In this document: in pieces, positions 16,803 to 25,021 of the stretch
Layout: the number at the start of each line of letters is the position of its first letter
Numbering within the stretch: position 1 is the stretch's first letter
Source: an uncultured Lachnospiraceae bacterium
GTDB lineage: Bacteria > Bacillota > Clostridia > Lachnospirales > Lachnospiraceae
Direction of reading: 5' to 3'
Length of the DNA: 64,000 nt
Assembly: GCA_945868435.1 (NCBI GenBank)
Contig: CAMBLG010000001.1
Coordinates: 1-64,000 of the forward strand
Notes under the pieces: model-generated
Told to the model about the DNA's origin: nothing
The model's input: only the letters and a program-made list of their open reading frames with translations
Database searches by the model: none
Translations under genes and position numbers: made by a program

Positions 16803-18899
16803 TTATTTCGTCAACAGCAGCATAATATCGTTGCTTCGCTTTACGAACTTGGTCATGGCCTCAGTAGACAGAGGTTGATTGCTGATCAGCGCCAGATCGT
16901 AAATCTGCTCTGCGAACATTGGTACATGCTCGGAATCCTTGTTGTCCAGAATGAATTTAACCAGTGGGTTGTTCACATTCAGAGTCAGGGTCTGGTCTGC
17001 TGCAAACATGTTCGGATCCATACCACCCATGCCGCCCATAGCGTACATCTTCATCATATCCTGCATACGTCTTCCCTGCTCGGAGAGCGTCAGGACGGAT
17101 GCTACGTCCGCATTTTTCAGAGCCTCTACCTTGACGGTGAGCTTGTCGTTGTTCAACGCGGATTTAAATACTTCCGTGAGAGTAGCTGTGGCATCTGTAA
17201 GGTCTGCGGAATCATCCTTCAAAGCCTCGGTCAGGTCTGCGTCAATACGCATGAACTGATAGTGGTCATTGCGCTGCTCCAACTGGGTAATGAAGGAGGT
17301 ATCGATGTTGTGATCCAGGATCACCGCATTCATTCCCTGTTCCTTGAACATCTGGATGTACTGTCCCTGCTGGTTCACATCGGTGACGTAGTATATCGTG
17401 GTGCGTTCCGGCTCCTTCGGTTCCTCGGAAGCATCAGCAGCTTCGGCTGCATCCTTTGCGTCAGCGGCATCCGCAGATTCCTCTACGGTAGTTTCCTCCC
17501 CGGTCTTTTCTTCTTCCGCTACCGGAACTAAGAGCTCCGGTAAGGTCTGATATTTATCGTTGATATCCTTGAAGAGGATATAGTCATTTATCTTGTCACA
17601 GAATTTCTCGTCCTTCAGGCAGCCGAATTTGATGAATGGGCTGATGTCATCCCAGTATTTCTCATAGGATTCCTTCTCAGTCTTGCACATACCGATGAGC
17701 TTATCCGCCACCTTCTTGGTAATGTACTCGGAAATCTTTTTGACAAAGCCGTCATTCTGCAGCGCGGAACGGGAAACGTTCAGCGGCAGGTCTGGACAGT
17801 CGATCACACCCTTTAAGAGCATCAGAAACTCCGGAATGACTTCCTTGATATTGTCGGCGATGAACACCTGATTGTTGTACAGCTTGATGGTTCCCTCAAT
17901 GGAATCATACTCGGTGTTGATCTTCGGGAAGTAGAGAATTCCCTTCAGATTAAACGGATAGTCCATGTTCAGGTGGATCCAGAACAGTGGCTCCTTGTAG
18001 TCCATGAATACCTTGCGGTAAAATGCCTTGTATTCTTCGTCTGTACACTCGCTTGGATTCTTAGCCCAGAGTGGCTGGGTATCGTTCAACGGAACAGGAC
18101 GCTTTACAATCTTAAGACGATCCTTGGCAGGAGAGATTTCAACGACCTCCTTTGTGCCATCCTCGTTCTCCTTCTCCTCGGTCTTGGCTTCCTCGTGGAT
18201 CTCCTCCACTACGACATCGGTGTCGCGCTTGTCTTCTTTGTCGATGGTCTCGTATTCCTCAGGTGCGTTGGCCTTGGTCAGGTAGATCTCGGTGGGCATG
18301 AATGAGCAGTACTTCTCGATGACTTCTCTTGCGCGGTACTCGTTGGCAAACTCCAGACAATCCTCGTTCAAAAACAGGGTGATCTCGGTTCCGACGTGAT
18401 CCATGTCACCGTCTACCATATCGAATTCGGTGCCACCGTCGCAGGACCAGTGAACCGGCGCAGCCCCCTCTTTATAGGAAAGGGTATCGATGGTTACCTC
18501 GTCCGCTACCATAAATGCGGAGTAGAAGCCCAGTCCGAAGTGTCCGATGATTTGATCGTCATTGGACTTGTCCTTGTACTTCTCAATGAAGTCCGTTGCA
18601 CCGGAAAAGGCGATCCGGTTGATGTATTCCTCCACTTCATCGGCCGTCATACCGAGACCGTTATCGATGAACTTTAAGGTCTTTTCCTCCGGATTCACAA
18701 TGACTTCAATCTTGGCCTTGTAGTCAGCCGGAAGCGAATACTCGCCCATCATATCCAGCTTCTTTAATTTGGTGATGGCATCGCAGCCGTTGGAGATCAA
18801 CTCGCGGTAGAAGATGTCGTGATCGGAATACAACCATTTCTTGATGATCGGGAAAAGGTTGTCGCTGTCAATTGATAAATTTCCATGTTTGTTTTCCAT
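16803..18899 (-). CDS. htpG: Chaperone protein HtpG (Hsp90)
   Basis: HtpG is the bacterial Hsp90, an ATP-dependent dimeric chaperone. The start MENKHGNLSID was chosen because GAAGGAG lies nine bases upstream; an ATG 18 bp further out has none. The 698-residue protein has the GHKL ATPase motifs (SNGCDA, DNGLGM, GHFGLGFYSAF) and the middle-domain LNVSRSALQND. It is longer than typical HtpG (about 625-640) because of two acidic inserts: one between the N and middle domains (coded near 18120-18250) and an Ala/Glu-rich one within the later half (near 17400-17520). A perfect CIRCE and a consensus promoter lie upstream. Confidence 0.97.
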   Translation of the reverse strand: MENKHGNLSIDSDNLFPIIKKWLYSDHDIFYRELISNGCDAITKLKKLDMMGEYSLPADYKAKIEVIVNPEEKTLKFIDNGLGMTADEVEEYINRIAFSGATDFIEKYKDKSNDDQIIGHFGLGFYSAFMVADEVTIDTLSYKEGAAPVHWSCDGGTEFDMVDGDMDHVGTEITLFLNEDCLEFANEYRAREVIEKYCSFMPTEIYLTKANAPEEYETIDKEDKRDTDVVVEEIHEEAKTEEKENEDGTKEVVEISPAKDRLKIVKRPVPLNDTQPLWAKNPSECTDEEYKAFYRKVFMDYKEPLFWIHLNMDYPFNLKGILYFPKINTEYDSIEGTIKLYNNQVFIADNIKEVIPEFLMLLKGVIDCPDLPLNVSRSALQNDGFVKKISEYITKKVADKLIGMCKTEKESYEKYWDDISPFIKFGCLKDEKFCDKINDYILFKDINDKYQTLPELLVPVAEEEKTGEETTVEESADAADAKDAAEAADASEEPKEPERTTIYYVTDVNQQGQYIQMFKEQGMNAVILDHNIDTSFITQLEQRNDHYQFMRIDADLTEALKDDSADLTDATATLTEVFKSALNNDKLTVKVEALKNADVASVLTLSEQGRRMQDMMKMYAMGGMGGMDPNMFAADQTLTLNVNNPLVKFILDNKDSEHVPMFAEQIYDLALISNQPLSTEAMTKFVKRSNDIMLLLTK

Positions 18900-18946
18900 T
18901 GCATTACACTCCTTCATGTATCAATCTGTAAAATAAGTCTGTAAAA

Positions 18947-18975
18947 ATAATATCGCTCTGCAGATAAAATGTCAA
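18947..18975 (-). promoter_or_regulatory. htpG promoter
   Basis: On the minus strand TTGACA (18975-18970), a 17-base spacer and TATTAT (18952-18947) form a near-consensus sigma-A promoter about 45 bp before the htpG start codon. Confidence 0.88.
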
Positions 18976-18982
18976 CGAAAAT

Positions 18983-19009
18983 TTAGCACTCAACAAAGAA
19001 GAGTGCTAA
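18983..19009. promoter_or_regulatory. CIRCE operator (HrcA binding site)
   Basis: TTAGCACTC (18983-18991), nine bases, GAGTGCTAA (19001-19009): a perfect match to the CIRCE consensus bound by the heat-shock repressor HrcA. It lies seven bases upstream of the -35 box of the htpG promoter. Confidence 0.96.
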
Positions 19010-19102
19010 TAGAATCGCCGGAACAGTTGAAAATAAAGGGCTGCAGAGTTTCTAAAATCTTTCTAAAATCGGTAACTGGGGGCAGAATATCGGAAATATT
19101 AG

Positions 19103-19131
19103 TTGAAAACAAAGCTATATACCGATATAAT
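19103..19131 (+). promoter_or_regulatory. Promoter at the HD-GYP gene
   Basis: TTGAAA (19103-19108), a 17-base spacer and TATAAT (19126-19131). The -10 box ends two bases before the first ATG (19134), so the transcript would be leaderless for that ATG or the true start is further in. Confidence 0.75.
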
Positions 19132-19133
19132 TA

Positions 19134-20822
19134 ATGTCATATGTGGATGTTACGTTAGAGAAAATAATTAAAGAGGTATGTGATCGAGTTATGTGTAAAG
19201 GCATAGATGAAAAGGAAGCACTGAGAAACTGTGGTTCCCGGGAATTGTTGCTGGAACTGTTAGGAGACTTTTACAAGCTGATCGATCCCAAATGCGAGAA
19301 GCTTAAACAGTGCCTTGAAGAAGATAAAATACGGGAGTTTACCGTAGAAGTACATGGCTTGAAGAATTCCGCGCGAATGATCGGAGCCATGGAATTGTCA
19401 CAGATGTTCTATCGCATGGAGCAGCTTGGCAATCAGGAAAAGCGGGATGAGATCGAAGCCAATATGCCGGAGCTTTTGGAGAAGTACCGGGAATATAAGC
19501 CTTTGCTTGCAGAGTATGGAGAAGTTACCGGCAGCAGGCAGAAGGTATCCAGTGAACAGAAGATGCAGGCGCTGATGCAGCTGCATGATGCGGTGGACCG
19601 CTTCGATCTGGATGAGGCGGATCGTGCCATGCGGGCACTGGAAAGTTATGCATTTTCCGAGGATGTGCAAAAGGATGTGGACAGACTTAGTGTCTGTGTG
19701 GCGGACGTGGCTATGGAAGAAGTCCTGAAGCTGACAGAGGAATTGTGTCAGAGTATAGCGGGCGAGAATACAGATGATGCGTTTGGCTCAGAAAACGCAG
19801 ATTGTCTGCCGCTTATCATGCTGGTGGACGATGATGAACTCAACGGGAAAGCGGTCACGGATATGCTGAAGGAGTATTATTGCATTATCTGTGCTACATC
19901 GGGAGAAAAGGCATTCTCGCTGTTAGAAAAGCAGGTGCCCCACCTGATTCTGTTGGATGTGCACATGCCGGGCATGAGTGGGCATGACGTGATCCGAAGA
20001 TTAAAGGAGAATCCGTCTTATGCGGAGATTCCGGTGATTTTCCTGACCTCGGACGATGAGGAGGACACCGAGGTACAGGGCTTTAGCGAGGGCGCCATTG
20101 ACTTCATCCGAAAGCCGTTCCGGAAGAATGTTGCACTGCAGAGAATCAACCGCATTTTAGAGCTTTCCTATCTGCAGAAAAATCTGAAACAGGAAGTGGA
20201 AAAGCAGACTGCGGTTGCGGAGACCAGAAGACAGAGCCTGGAGCGGCTGTCGCTGCAGATGGTACGGACATTGGCGAACACCATTGATGCCAAGGACTCT
20301 TACACCAATGGACATTCCACCCGAGTGGCGAAGTACTCCGTCATGATCGCAAAGCGTATGGGATATGCCGGTGAGCGGCTGGAACAGCTGCAATACGCGG
20401 CAATGTTGCATGACATCGGCAAAATCGGTATTCCAAGAGAGATTATTAACAAGCCGTCCAGACTGACGGATGAGGAATATGAGATCATCAAGACCCATCC
20501 GGCAATCGGAGGAAATATTTTAAAGGAGATATCGGAGATCCCGGACATTGCCATCGGTGCAAGGTGGCATCATGAGCGCTATGACGGAAAAGGCTATCCG
20601 GACGGACTTTCGGGAACCGAAATCCCTGAGATTGCAAGAATCATCGGGGTTGCGGATTCCTACGATGCCATGACCTCCAAGAGAAGCTACCGCGGTGTGC
20701 TCCCCCAGGAGGTTGTAGCGGGGGAACTCCAAAAGGGAAAAGGAAGCCAGTTCGATCCGCAGATTGCGGAAATTATGCTGGAACTGATCCGGGAGGATGA
20801 GGATTACAGCATGCACGAGTAA
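19134..20822 (+). CDS. Hpt-receiver-HD-GYP protein, probable c-di-GMP phosphodiesterase
   Basis: A 562-residue signalling protein with three modules. An Hpt-like domain covers about residues 20-100 with the phosphoacceptor HGLKN (His74). A receiver domain covers about 225-345 with Asp275 in LLDVHMPG. A coiled linker is followed by an HD-GYP domain from about 375 with HDIGKIGIP (His426, Asp427) and HHERYDGKGYPDG (from His479). HD-GYP proteins hydrolyse cyclic di-GMP. An N-terminal Hpt in front of a receiver is uncommon and suggests it both passes and receives phosphate. The start is uncertain: the -10 box abuts the first ATG, and ATG 19191 has AAAGAGG 14 bases upstream. Confidence 0.88.
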   Translation: MSYVDVTLEKIIKEVCDRVMCKGIDEKEALRNCGSRELLLELLGDFYKLIDPKCEKLKQCLEEDKIREFTVEVHGLKNSARMIGAMELSQMFYRMEQLGNQEKRDEIEANMPELLEKYREYKPLLAEYGEVTGSRQKVSSEQKMQALMQLHDAVDRFDLDEADRAMRALESYAFSEDVQKDVDRLSVCVADVAMEEVLKLTEELCQSIAGENTDDAFGSENADCLPLIMLVDDDELNGKAVTDMLKEYYCIICATSGEKAFSLLEKQVPHLILLDVHMPGMSGHDVIRRLKENPSYAEIPVIFLTSDDEEDTEVQGFSEGAIDFIRKPFRKNVALQRINRILELSYLQKNLKQEVEKQTAVAETRRQSLERLSLQMVRTLANTIDAKDSYTNGHSTRVAKYSVMIAKRMGYAGERLEQLQYAAMLHDIGKIGIPREIINKPSRLTDEEYEIIKTHPAIGGNILKEISEIPDIAIGARWHHERYDGKGYPDGLSGTEIPEIARIIGVADSYDAMTSKRSYRGVLPQEVVAGELQKGKGSQFDPQIAEIMLELIREDEDYSMHE

Positions 20823-20876
20823 CTCGTGTTACAAGAAAGAAAATATACTAGTTTAAAACAGAAGGAGATTACAGAC

Positions 20877-21266
20877 ATGTTAGAGACAGGAATTAAGGGA
20901 CATAAAGAGCTTATGGTTACGCCGGACAAGACGGCGAAGGCAATGGGCAGCGGAGCGCTGGATGTGTTTGCTACCCCATGCATGATCGCGTTGATGGAGA
21001 ACACTGCTTTTGAGAGTGTGCAGGCGGAGTTGGAGGAAGGATGCGGAACCGTTGGTACGGCTCTGAATGTCAAGCATGTGGCAGCTACTCCGGTGGGTAT
21101 GAAAGTGACCTGTGACACGGAACTCATCAAGGTGGACGGGAGAGCGCTGACCTTCTTAGTGAAGGCATACGATGCCTGCGGTCTCATCGGAGAAGGAGAG
21201 CACGAGCGCTTTATTATCTCCGAGGAGAAATTCCAGGCGAAGACCGATGCCAAAAATGGACAGTAA
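20877..21266 (+). CDS. Hotdog-fold thioesterase (FlK-like)
   Basis: A 129-residue single-domain hotdog protein similar to fluoroacetyl-CoA thioesterase-like proteins common in Clostridia. The ATPCMIALMENTAFESV helix carries the Thr and Glu, and NVKHVAATPVG the His, at the positions used by that family. The start was placed at the ATG ten bases after GAAGGAG. The natural substrate is unknown; relatives without a fluoroacetate role are thought to clear stray acyl-CoAs. The gene overlaps the start of the next reading frame by about ten bases. Confidence 0.8.
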   Translation: MLETGIKGHKELMVTPDKTAKAMGSGALDVFATPCMIALMENTAFESVQAELEEGCGTVGTALNVKHVAATPVGMKVTCDTELIKVDGRALTFLVKAYDACGLIGEGEHERFIISEEKFQAKTDAKNGQ

Positions 21267-21909
21267 GATGCTGTACGATAAGGATATCCGGGAACCGTTG
21301 TTTGAATTTCTGGAGAACTCCTATGGGAAGGTCCGCCTGCTGGAAGAACAGGTTATGGGTCAATCCAGGGCTGATGTTGTCATGGTAGTTCCCGGAGCAC
21401 TGTACGGAATTGAGATCAAGAGCGACGCGGACACCTATGCCCGCCTGAAGCGGCAGACCGAGGATTACGATCTGTATTACGACTATAACCTGATCGTCGT
21501 GGGAACCAGCCATGCCGCTCATGTGGAAGAGCATGTACCGCAGTGGTGGGGAATTATTACTGTCGAGCAGGAAGGGGAACAGACGGATTTTTATTTCCTG
21601 CGAAAGCCATCGGTCAATCCGAAGCTGGACTGGCAGCATAAGATAGAGATTCTCTGGCGGCCGGAGCTTGCCCATATTCAGGAACTGAACCGCATGTATG
21701 CCTACAAGCAGAAGAGCAAGCGTTTCGTGGCGGACAAGATCGTGGAGACGGTGCCCCATGACCTTTTGGCCATTCAGGTGTCGGAGGAGCTTTTCGAGCG
21801 GGATTACACGAAGATATGGGAGACTATCCAAGCCTATCGGAAGGAGAATGGGCAGAAGCCCAGACGCAGAAAGCGCAGGCGGCGGAGAAAGTGCATAGCA
21901 GCGAAGTAG
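21256..21909 (+). CDS. sce7726 family protein (possible PD-(D/E)XK nuclease fold)
   Basis: A protein of about 217 residues resembling the sce7726 family of unknown function. The segment SRADVVMVVPGALYGIEIKSDADTY has the D...EXK pattern of restriction-type endonuclease folds, followed by an aromatic-rich YDLYYDYNLIVVG. The C-terminus is a run of Arg and Lys (RRRKRRRRRK), suggesting nucleic-acid contact. The start is uncertain: ATG 21256 and ATG 21268 are both possible and neither has a strong ribosome site, consistent with coupling to the thioesterase gene. No toxin, antitoxin or phage gene is adjacent. Confidence 0.72.
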   Translation: MDSKMLYDKDIREPLFEFLENSYGKVRLLEEQVMGQSRADVVMVVPGALYGIEIKSDADTYARLKRQTEDYDLYYDYNLIVVGTSHAAHVEEHVPQWWGIITVEQEGEQTDFYFLRKPSVNPKLDWQHKIEILWRPELAHIQELNRMYAYKQKSKRFVADKIVETVPHDLLAIQVSEELFERDYTKIWETIQAYRKENGQKPRRRKRRRRRKCIAAK

Positions 21910-21936
21910 CAGCCCATTTAAAGGAGAAACAGGTGT

Positions 21937-23076
21937 ATGGGAAATGAGAGGGCGAGAATCTATGTCATGACACACAAGGAGTTCATCGTGCCGGATGATC
22001 CTATGTATGTGTCGGTGCACGTTGGGCGAAAGCCGTGGCTGGACGCACAGGAAAAGGCTGTGGATAGTGGTCGCAGAGATGGATGCCAGGCGCTCCTTAC
22101 TTACACGGGAGACGACAGCGGTGACAATATCTCGGATCAGAACTGCTATTACAGCGAGCTGACCGGATTGTACTGGGTGTGGAAGAATGTGCGGGATATG
22201 GAATATGTGGGGACCTGCCATTATCGGAGATATCTGTTGCATCAGGGTAGCCCGTTTACGGAGCAGGGGATTGTGGATGTACTTTCCAATTATGATGTAA
22301 TCACCACCAAGACCTTGCAGCTGAACTATTCCTATTATGAGGGATTTTGTTCGCACCATAAGCCCATTTATCTGGATGAGACCGCCCGCGTCATTGCGGA
22401 GCGTTATCCTGAATATCACGAGACGTTTTCACAGCTGGTTCATGAAAAGCATACCTATTTTGGCAACATGCTCATCTGCAGAAAGGAATTGTATGATGCC
22501 TACTGCACATGGCTGTTTGACATTCTGTTTGAACTGCAGAGGAGAATAAAGGTGGAGGAAGAGGATTCCTATCACAGGAGAATCTTTGGCTTTATCTCGG
22601 AATTTCTGCAGTATGTGTGGATTGTGCATAATCGTTACCGCGTGTATGAATGCATGGTCGGTATGCTGGGAGAAAAGGCGGAGGTTACCGAGGTAAAGCG
22701 CAGGTTGGCACAGTACTTTTCTGACCGGGATGTGGATGGTGCCAAGGCATATTTTCTGGAGGCGAGGAGAAAACGACCGGATATACTCATGGAGGCTTCG
22801 GATATTACGGGGGAACTGCATCTGGCCATGGAGGTCATCTCCATTGCCGGATTGGAGCAGGAGGCTTACGGAACGAATCTACTGGAACGGATCAATGCGT
22901 TTGGGGAGCTGATGGCTTACTGCAATATGCTGAACCGGTATGCCGCCCAGCGGTTGCGGGGGGATATTGAGCCGGAGGTCGCGCAATGGATTGAGAACGA
23001 GAAAGTTACAGAGGTGGCCATCTCGGTGGCACTTTCTGTTATGGACGCGGCAAAGGGGCAGACCTTTCATTTGTGA
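21937..23076 (+). CDS. DUF4422 glycosyltransferase-like protein
   Basis: A 379-residue protein with an N-terminal DUF4422 domain: RIYVMTHKEF, SDQNCYYSELTGLYWVWKN and GTCHYRRYL are typical. DUF4422 proteins are often found in capsule or exopolysaccharide loci and are presumed glycosyltransferases. Here there is no such locus, and the C-terminal third (about 250-379) has a helical region of unknown role. Ribosome site AAGGAGAAAC. The stop codon lies in the loop of a strong hairpin that ends the transcript. Confidence 0.82.
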   Translation: MGNERARIYVMTHKEFIVPDDPMYVSVHVGRKPWLDAQEKAVDSGRRDGCQALLTYTGDDSGDNISDQNCYYSELTGLYWVWKNVRDMEYVGTCHYRRYLLHQGSPFTEQGIVDVLSNYDVITTKTLQLNYSYYEGFCSHHKPIYLDETARVIAERYPEYHETFSQLVHEKHTYFGNMLICRKELYDAYCTWLFDILFELQRRIKVEEEDSYHRRIFGFISEFLQYVWIVHNRYRVYECMVGMLGEKAEVTEVKRRLAQYFSDRDVDGAKAYFLEARRKRPDILMEASDITGELHLAMEVISIAGLEQEAYGTNLLERINAFGELMAYCNMLNRYAAQRLRGDIEPEVAQWIENEKVTEVAISVALSVMDAAKGQTFHL

Positions 23077-23091
23077 AGGGCCTGCCCCTTT
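23052..23091. terminator. Terminator hairpin at the end of the DUF4422 gene
   Basis: AAAGGGGCAG (23052-23061) pairs with CTGCCCCTTT (23082-23091). The loop holds the stop codon. It separates two convergent genes. The T-tail is short. Confidence 0.7.
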
Positions 23092-23140
23092 GTGATGCAA
23101 GCGATACAATTTGTCTGTCTATCGCCTGGGGGATTCTGTT

Positions 23141-23995
23141 TTACAGATGGAAGAAGGATACGGCAATGGCGCCGGGGCCGGCATGGGTGCCGATGGTACT
23201 TCCCACTGTACTGATTGGAATATCCTCAATTGCAACCTTTCCATTCCAGAGGGAAGCACTGTCCTTCAAATATTTCTGGAGCATGGTGTCATCTAAGCCC
23301 GTATAGCCCAGACAGAGTGGCATGGTAAAATCGATGCCGCCGTGGGCTGCAACCTGCTGAATCAGCAGATTGTTACCATTCTTGGAACCGCGCGCTTTGC
23401 CGAGAATGACGATCTCTCCCTTTTCTACGGAGATAACGGGCTTGATGGACAGCAGATTTCCTGCCCATGCCGCGGTGCTGGACAGACGTCCACCGCGCTT
23501 TAAGTATTCCAGCGTGTCGAAAACGGACAGAACGCAGATCTTGGACTTTTTATCCTCCAGTTCTGAGACAATCTCTTCTGCGGAACATCCCTGATCCCGA
23601 AGACGGATTGCATACATGACGAGATTCTGTTCTCCGATGCATAGATTTTTGCTGTCTACCAGATGAATACAGTCCTCATATCCGTCCAGTGCAAGGTGCG
23701 CACTCTGATAGGTTCCGGAGAGCAGGGAGGAGAGTGTGATGACCACTGCGGTGTCACCGGCCTCTTTGATTTCCTTAAACTTGTGCTCAAATTCATGAGG
23801 GGGAATCTGACTCGTAGTAGGGAAGATACCGCTCTCGATCAGTTTCTCGTAAAATTCGTGGTGCGATAAGGTGACACCATCCAGGTATTCCTCGTCGCCG
23901 AAGATGGTCTTAAGTGGCATAAGGTCAAGTCCTAGTGCATCCGCTTTCTCCTTGGTAATGTCGGATGCGGAATCGATTACAATTCGTACGCTCAT
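23141..23995 (-). CDS. DegV family protein, probable fatty-acid-binding FakB
   Basis: A 284-residue DegV protein. Family members bind a fatty acid and, as FakB, present it to the kinase FakA for phosphorylation. The N-terminal VRIVIDSASDITKE, the PTTSQIPP loop and ITLSSLLSGTYQSA are the family's lipid-head-binding segments. AAAGGAG lies upstream of the ATG. The gene has its own strong promoter with a palindrome at the start of transcription that resembles the FabT/MarR-type lipid operator, in keeping with a lipid function. No fakA-like gene is in the window. Confidence 0.93.
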   Translation of the reverse strand: MSVRIVIDSASDITKEKADALGLDLMPLKTIFGDEEYLDGVTLSHHEFYEKLIESGIFPTTSQIPPHEFEHKFKEIKEAGDTAVVITLSSLLSGTYQSAHLALDGYEDCIHLVDSKNLCIGEQNLVMYAIRLRDQGCSAEEIVSELEDKKSKICVLSVFDTLEYLKRGGRLSSTAAWAGNLLSIKPVISVEKGEIVILGKARGSKNGNNLLIQQVAAHGGIDFTMPLCLGYTGLDDTMLQKYLKDSASLWNGKVAIEDIPISTVGSTIGTHAGPGAIAVSFFHL

Positions 23996-24053
23996 AACAG
24001 CTCCTTTCGATGTTAGCTATGTATTTTTATCCTAATTTTATGCACGATTCAAA

Positions 24054-24076
24054 AATAGTTTGATAGTCAAACTATT
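24054..24076. promoter_or_regulatory. FabT-like palindromic operator at degV
   Basis: AATAGTTTGA (24054-24063), TAG, TCAAACTATT (24067-24076): perfect 10-bp arms with a three-base centre. The core TTTGA-N3-TCAAA matches the pattern bound by the MarR-family fatty-acid repressor FabT. It covers the predicted transcription start of degV. Confidence 0.75.
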
Positions 24077-24079
24077 TGT

Positions 24080-24108
24080 ACTATACTGGATTCCCATTTA
24101 TTTGTCAA
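24080..24108 (-). promoter_or_regulatory. degV promoter
   Basis: On the minus strand TTGACA (24108-24103), a 17-base spacer and TATAGT (24085-24080). The predicted start of transcription falls inside the adjacent palindrome. Confidence 0.87.
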
Positions 24109-24270
24109 CCGTTCTAATTACAAGAAAAAACGCAATTAGAAATTGTTTTGTAAAAAATGCAGAATATACGTTTTTTCTATTGGAAAAATTTGATATAATA
24201 TCATTTGTCTGCATATTTCTTTACAGCGATTGCGGGCAATGCGTCACAAACGTACAAAGAGGAGGCTTCT

Positions 24271-24987
24271 ATGCTAGAACTTAAGAATATCAGTTTTCAG
24301 GCGGAGGATGAGAAGGAAATCCTAAAGGATGTCAGCCTGAAGATCGACGATAAAATTGTGGTAATTACCGGACCTAACGGCGGAGGAAAGTCAACCCTCG
24401 CCAAGGTGATCGCGGGAATTGTGACACCTACCGGAGGTCAGATTTTGCTGGATGGCGAAGATATTACCGGTTATTCTGTCACGGAGCGGGCCAATGCGGG
24501 TATCAGTCTTGCGTTTCAGCAGCCGGTGCGCTTCAAAGGTCTGACGGTCAGAGATCTGATCACGATTGCGGCCGGCAAAGAACTTAACGTGAGTGAGGCG
24601 TGCTCCTACCTGTCTGAGGTTGGATTGTGCGCCAAGGATTACATTGACCGGGAATTGAATGCAAGCCTTTCCGGCGGTGAGATCAAGCGTATCGAGATTG
24701 CCACCATTCTGGCAAGGGGAAGCAAATTCTCCATTTTCGATGAGCCGGAGGCGGGAATTGATCTGTGGAGCTTCCAGAGCCTGATCCGCGTATTTGAGAA
24801 AATGCAGAAGGAGTATAAGGGAACAATTCTGATCATCAGCCATCAGGAACGAATTCTGGATATCGCAGATAAGATTATCTATATTAAGGACGGCATGGTG
24901 GAGCAGTATGGTCCGAAGGATGAAATCCTTAAGACCCTGATCAATACCGCACAGCCCGGCTGTGACGTGTTAATGCAGAAAATCTAA
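24271..24987 (+). CDS. sufC: SufC-type ABC ATPase for Fe-S cluster assembly
   Basis: A 238-residue ABC ATPase of the SufC class, the energy-coupling partner of the SufB/SufD scaffold. Walker A GPNGGGKST is at residues 34-42, the signature is LSGGEIKRIEIA and Walker B is FSIFDEPEAGID. The start was set at the ATG behind AGAGGAGG. The next gene is a SufB/D-like scaffold, but sufS, sufU, sufE and a second scaffold gene are absent nearby, so it belongs to the reduced SufBC type. A TATAAT at 24194-24199 may be part of its promoter; the -35 is weak. Confidence 0.9.
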   Translation: MLELKNISFQAEDEKEILKDVSLKIDDKIVVITGPNGGGKSTLAKVIAGIVTPTGGQILLDGEDITGYSVTERANAGISLAFQQPVRFKGLTVRDLITIAAGKELNVSEACSYLSEVGLCAKDYIDRELNASLSGGEIKRIEIATILARGSKFSIFDEPEAGIDLWSFQSLIRVFEKMQKEYKGTILIISHQERILDIADKIIYIKDGMVEQYGPKDEILKTLINTAQPGCDVLMQKI

Positions 24988-25021
24988 GAGCAAACGATGT
25001 TCGACGATGGAGGATTACGAG

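Noticed and set aside
21214-22419. 401-residue minus-strand ORF
   Set aside because: Antisense to the sce7726 and DUF4422 genes, low-complexity composition, no recognisable domain and no good ribosome site.
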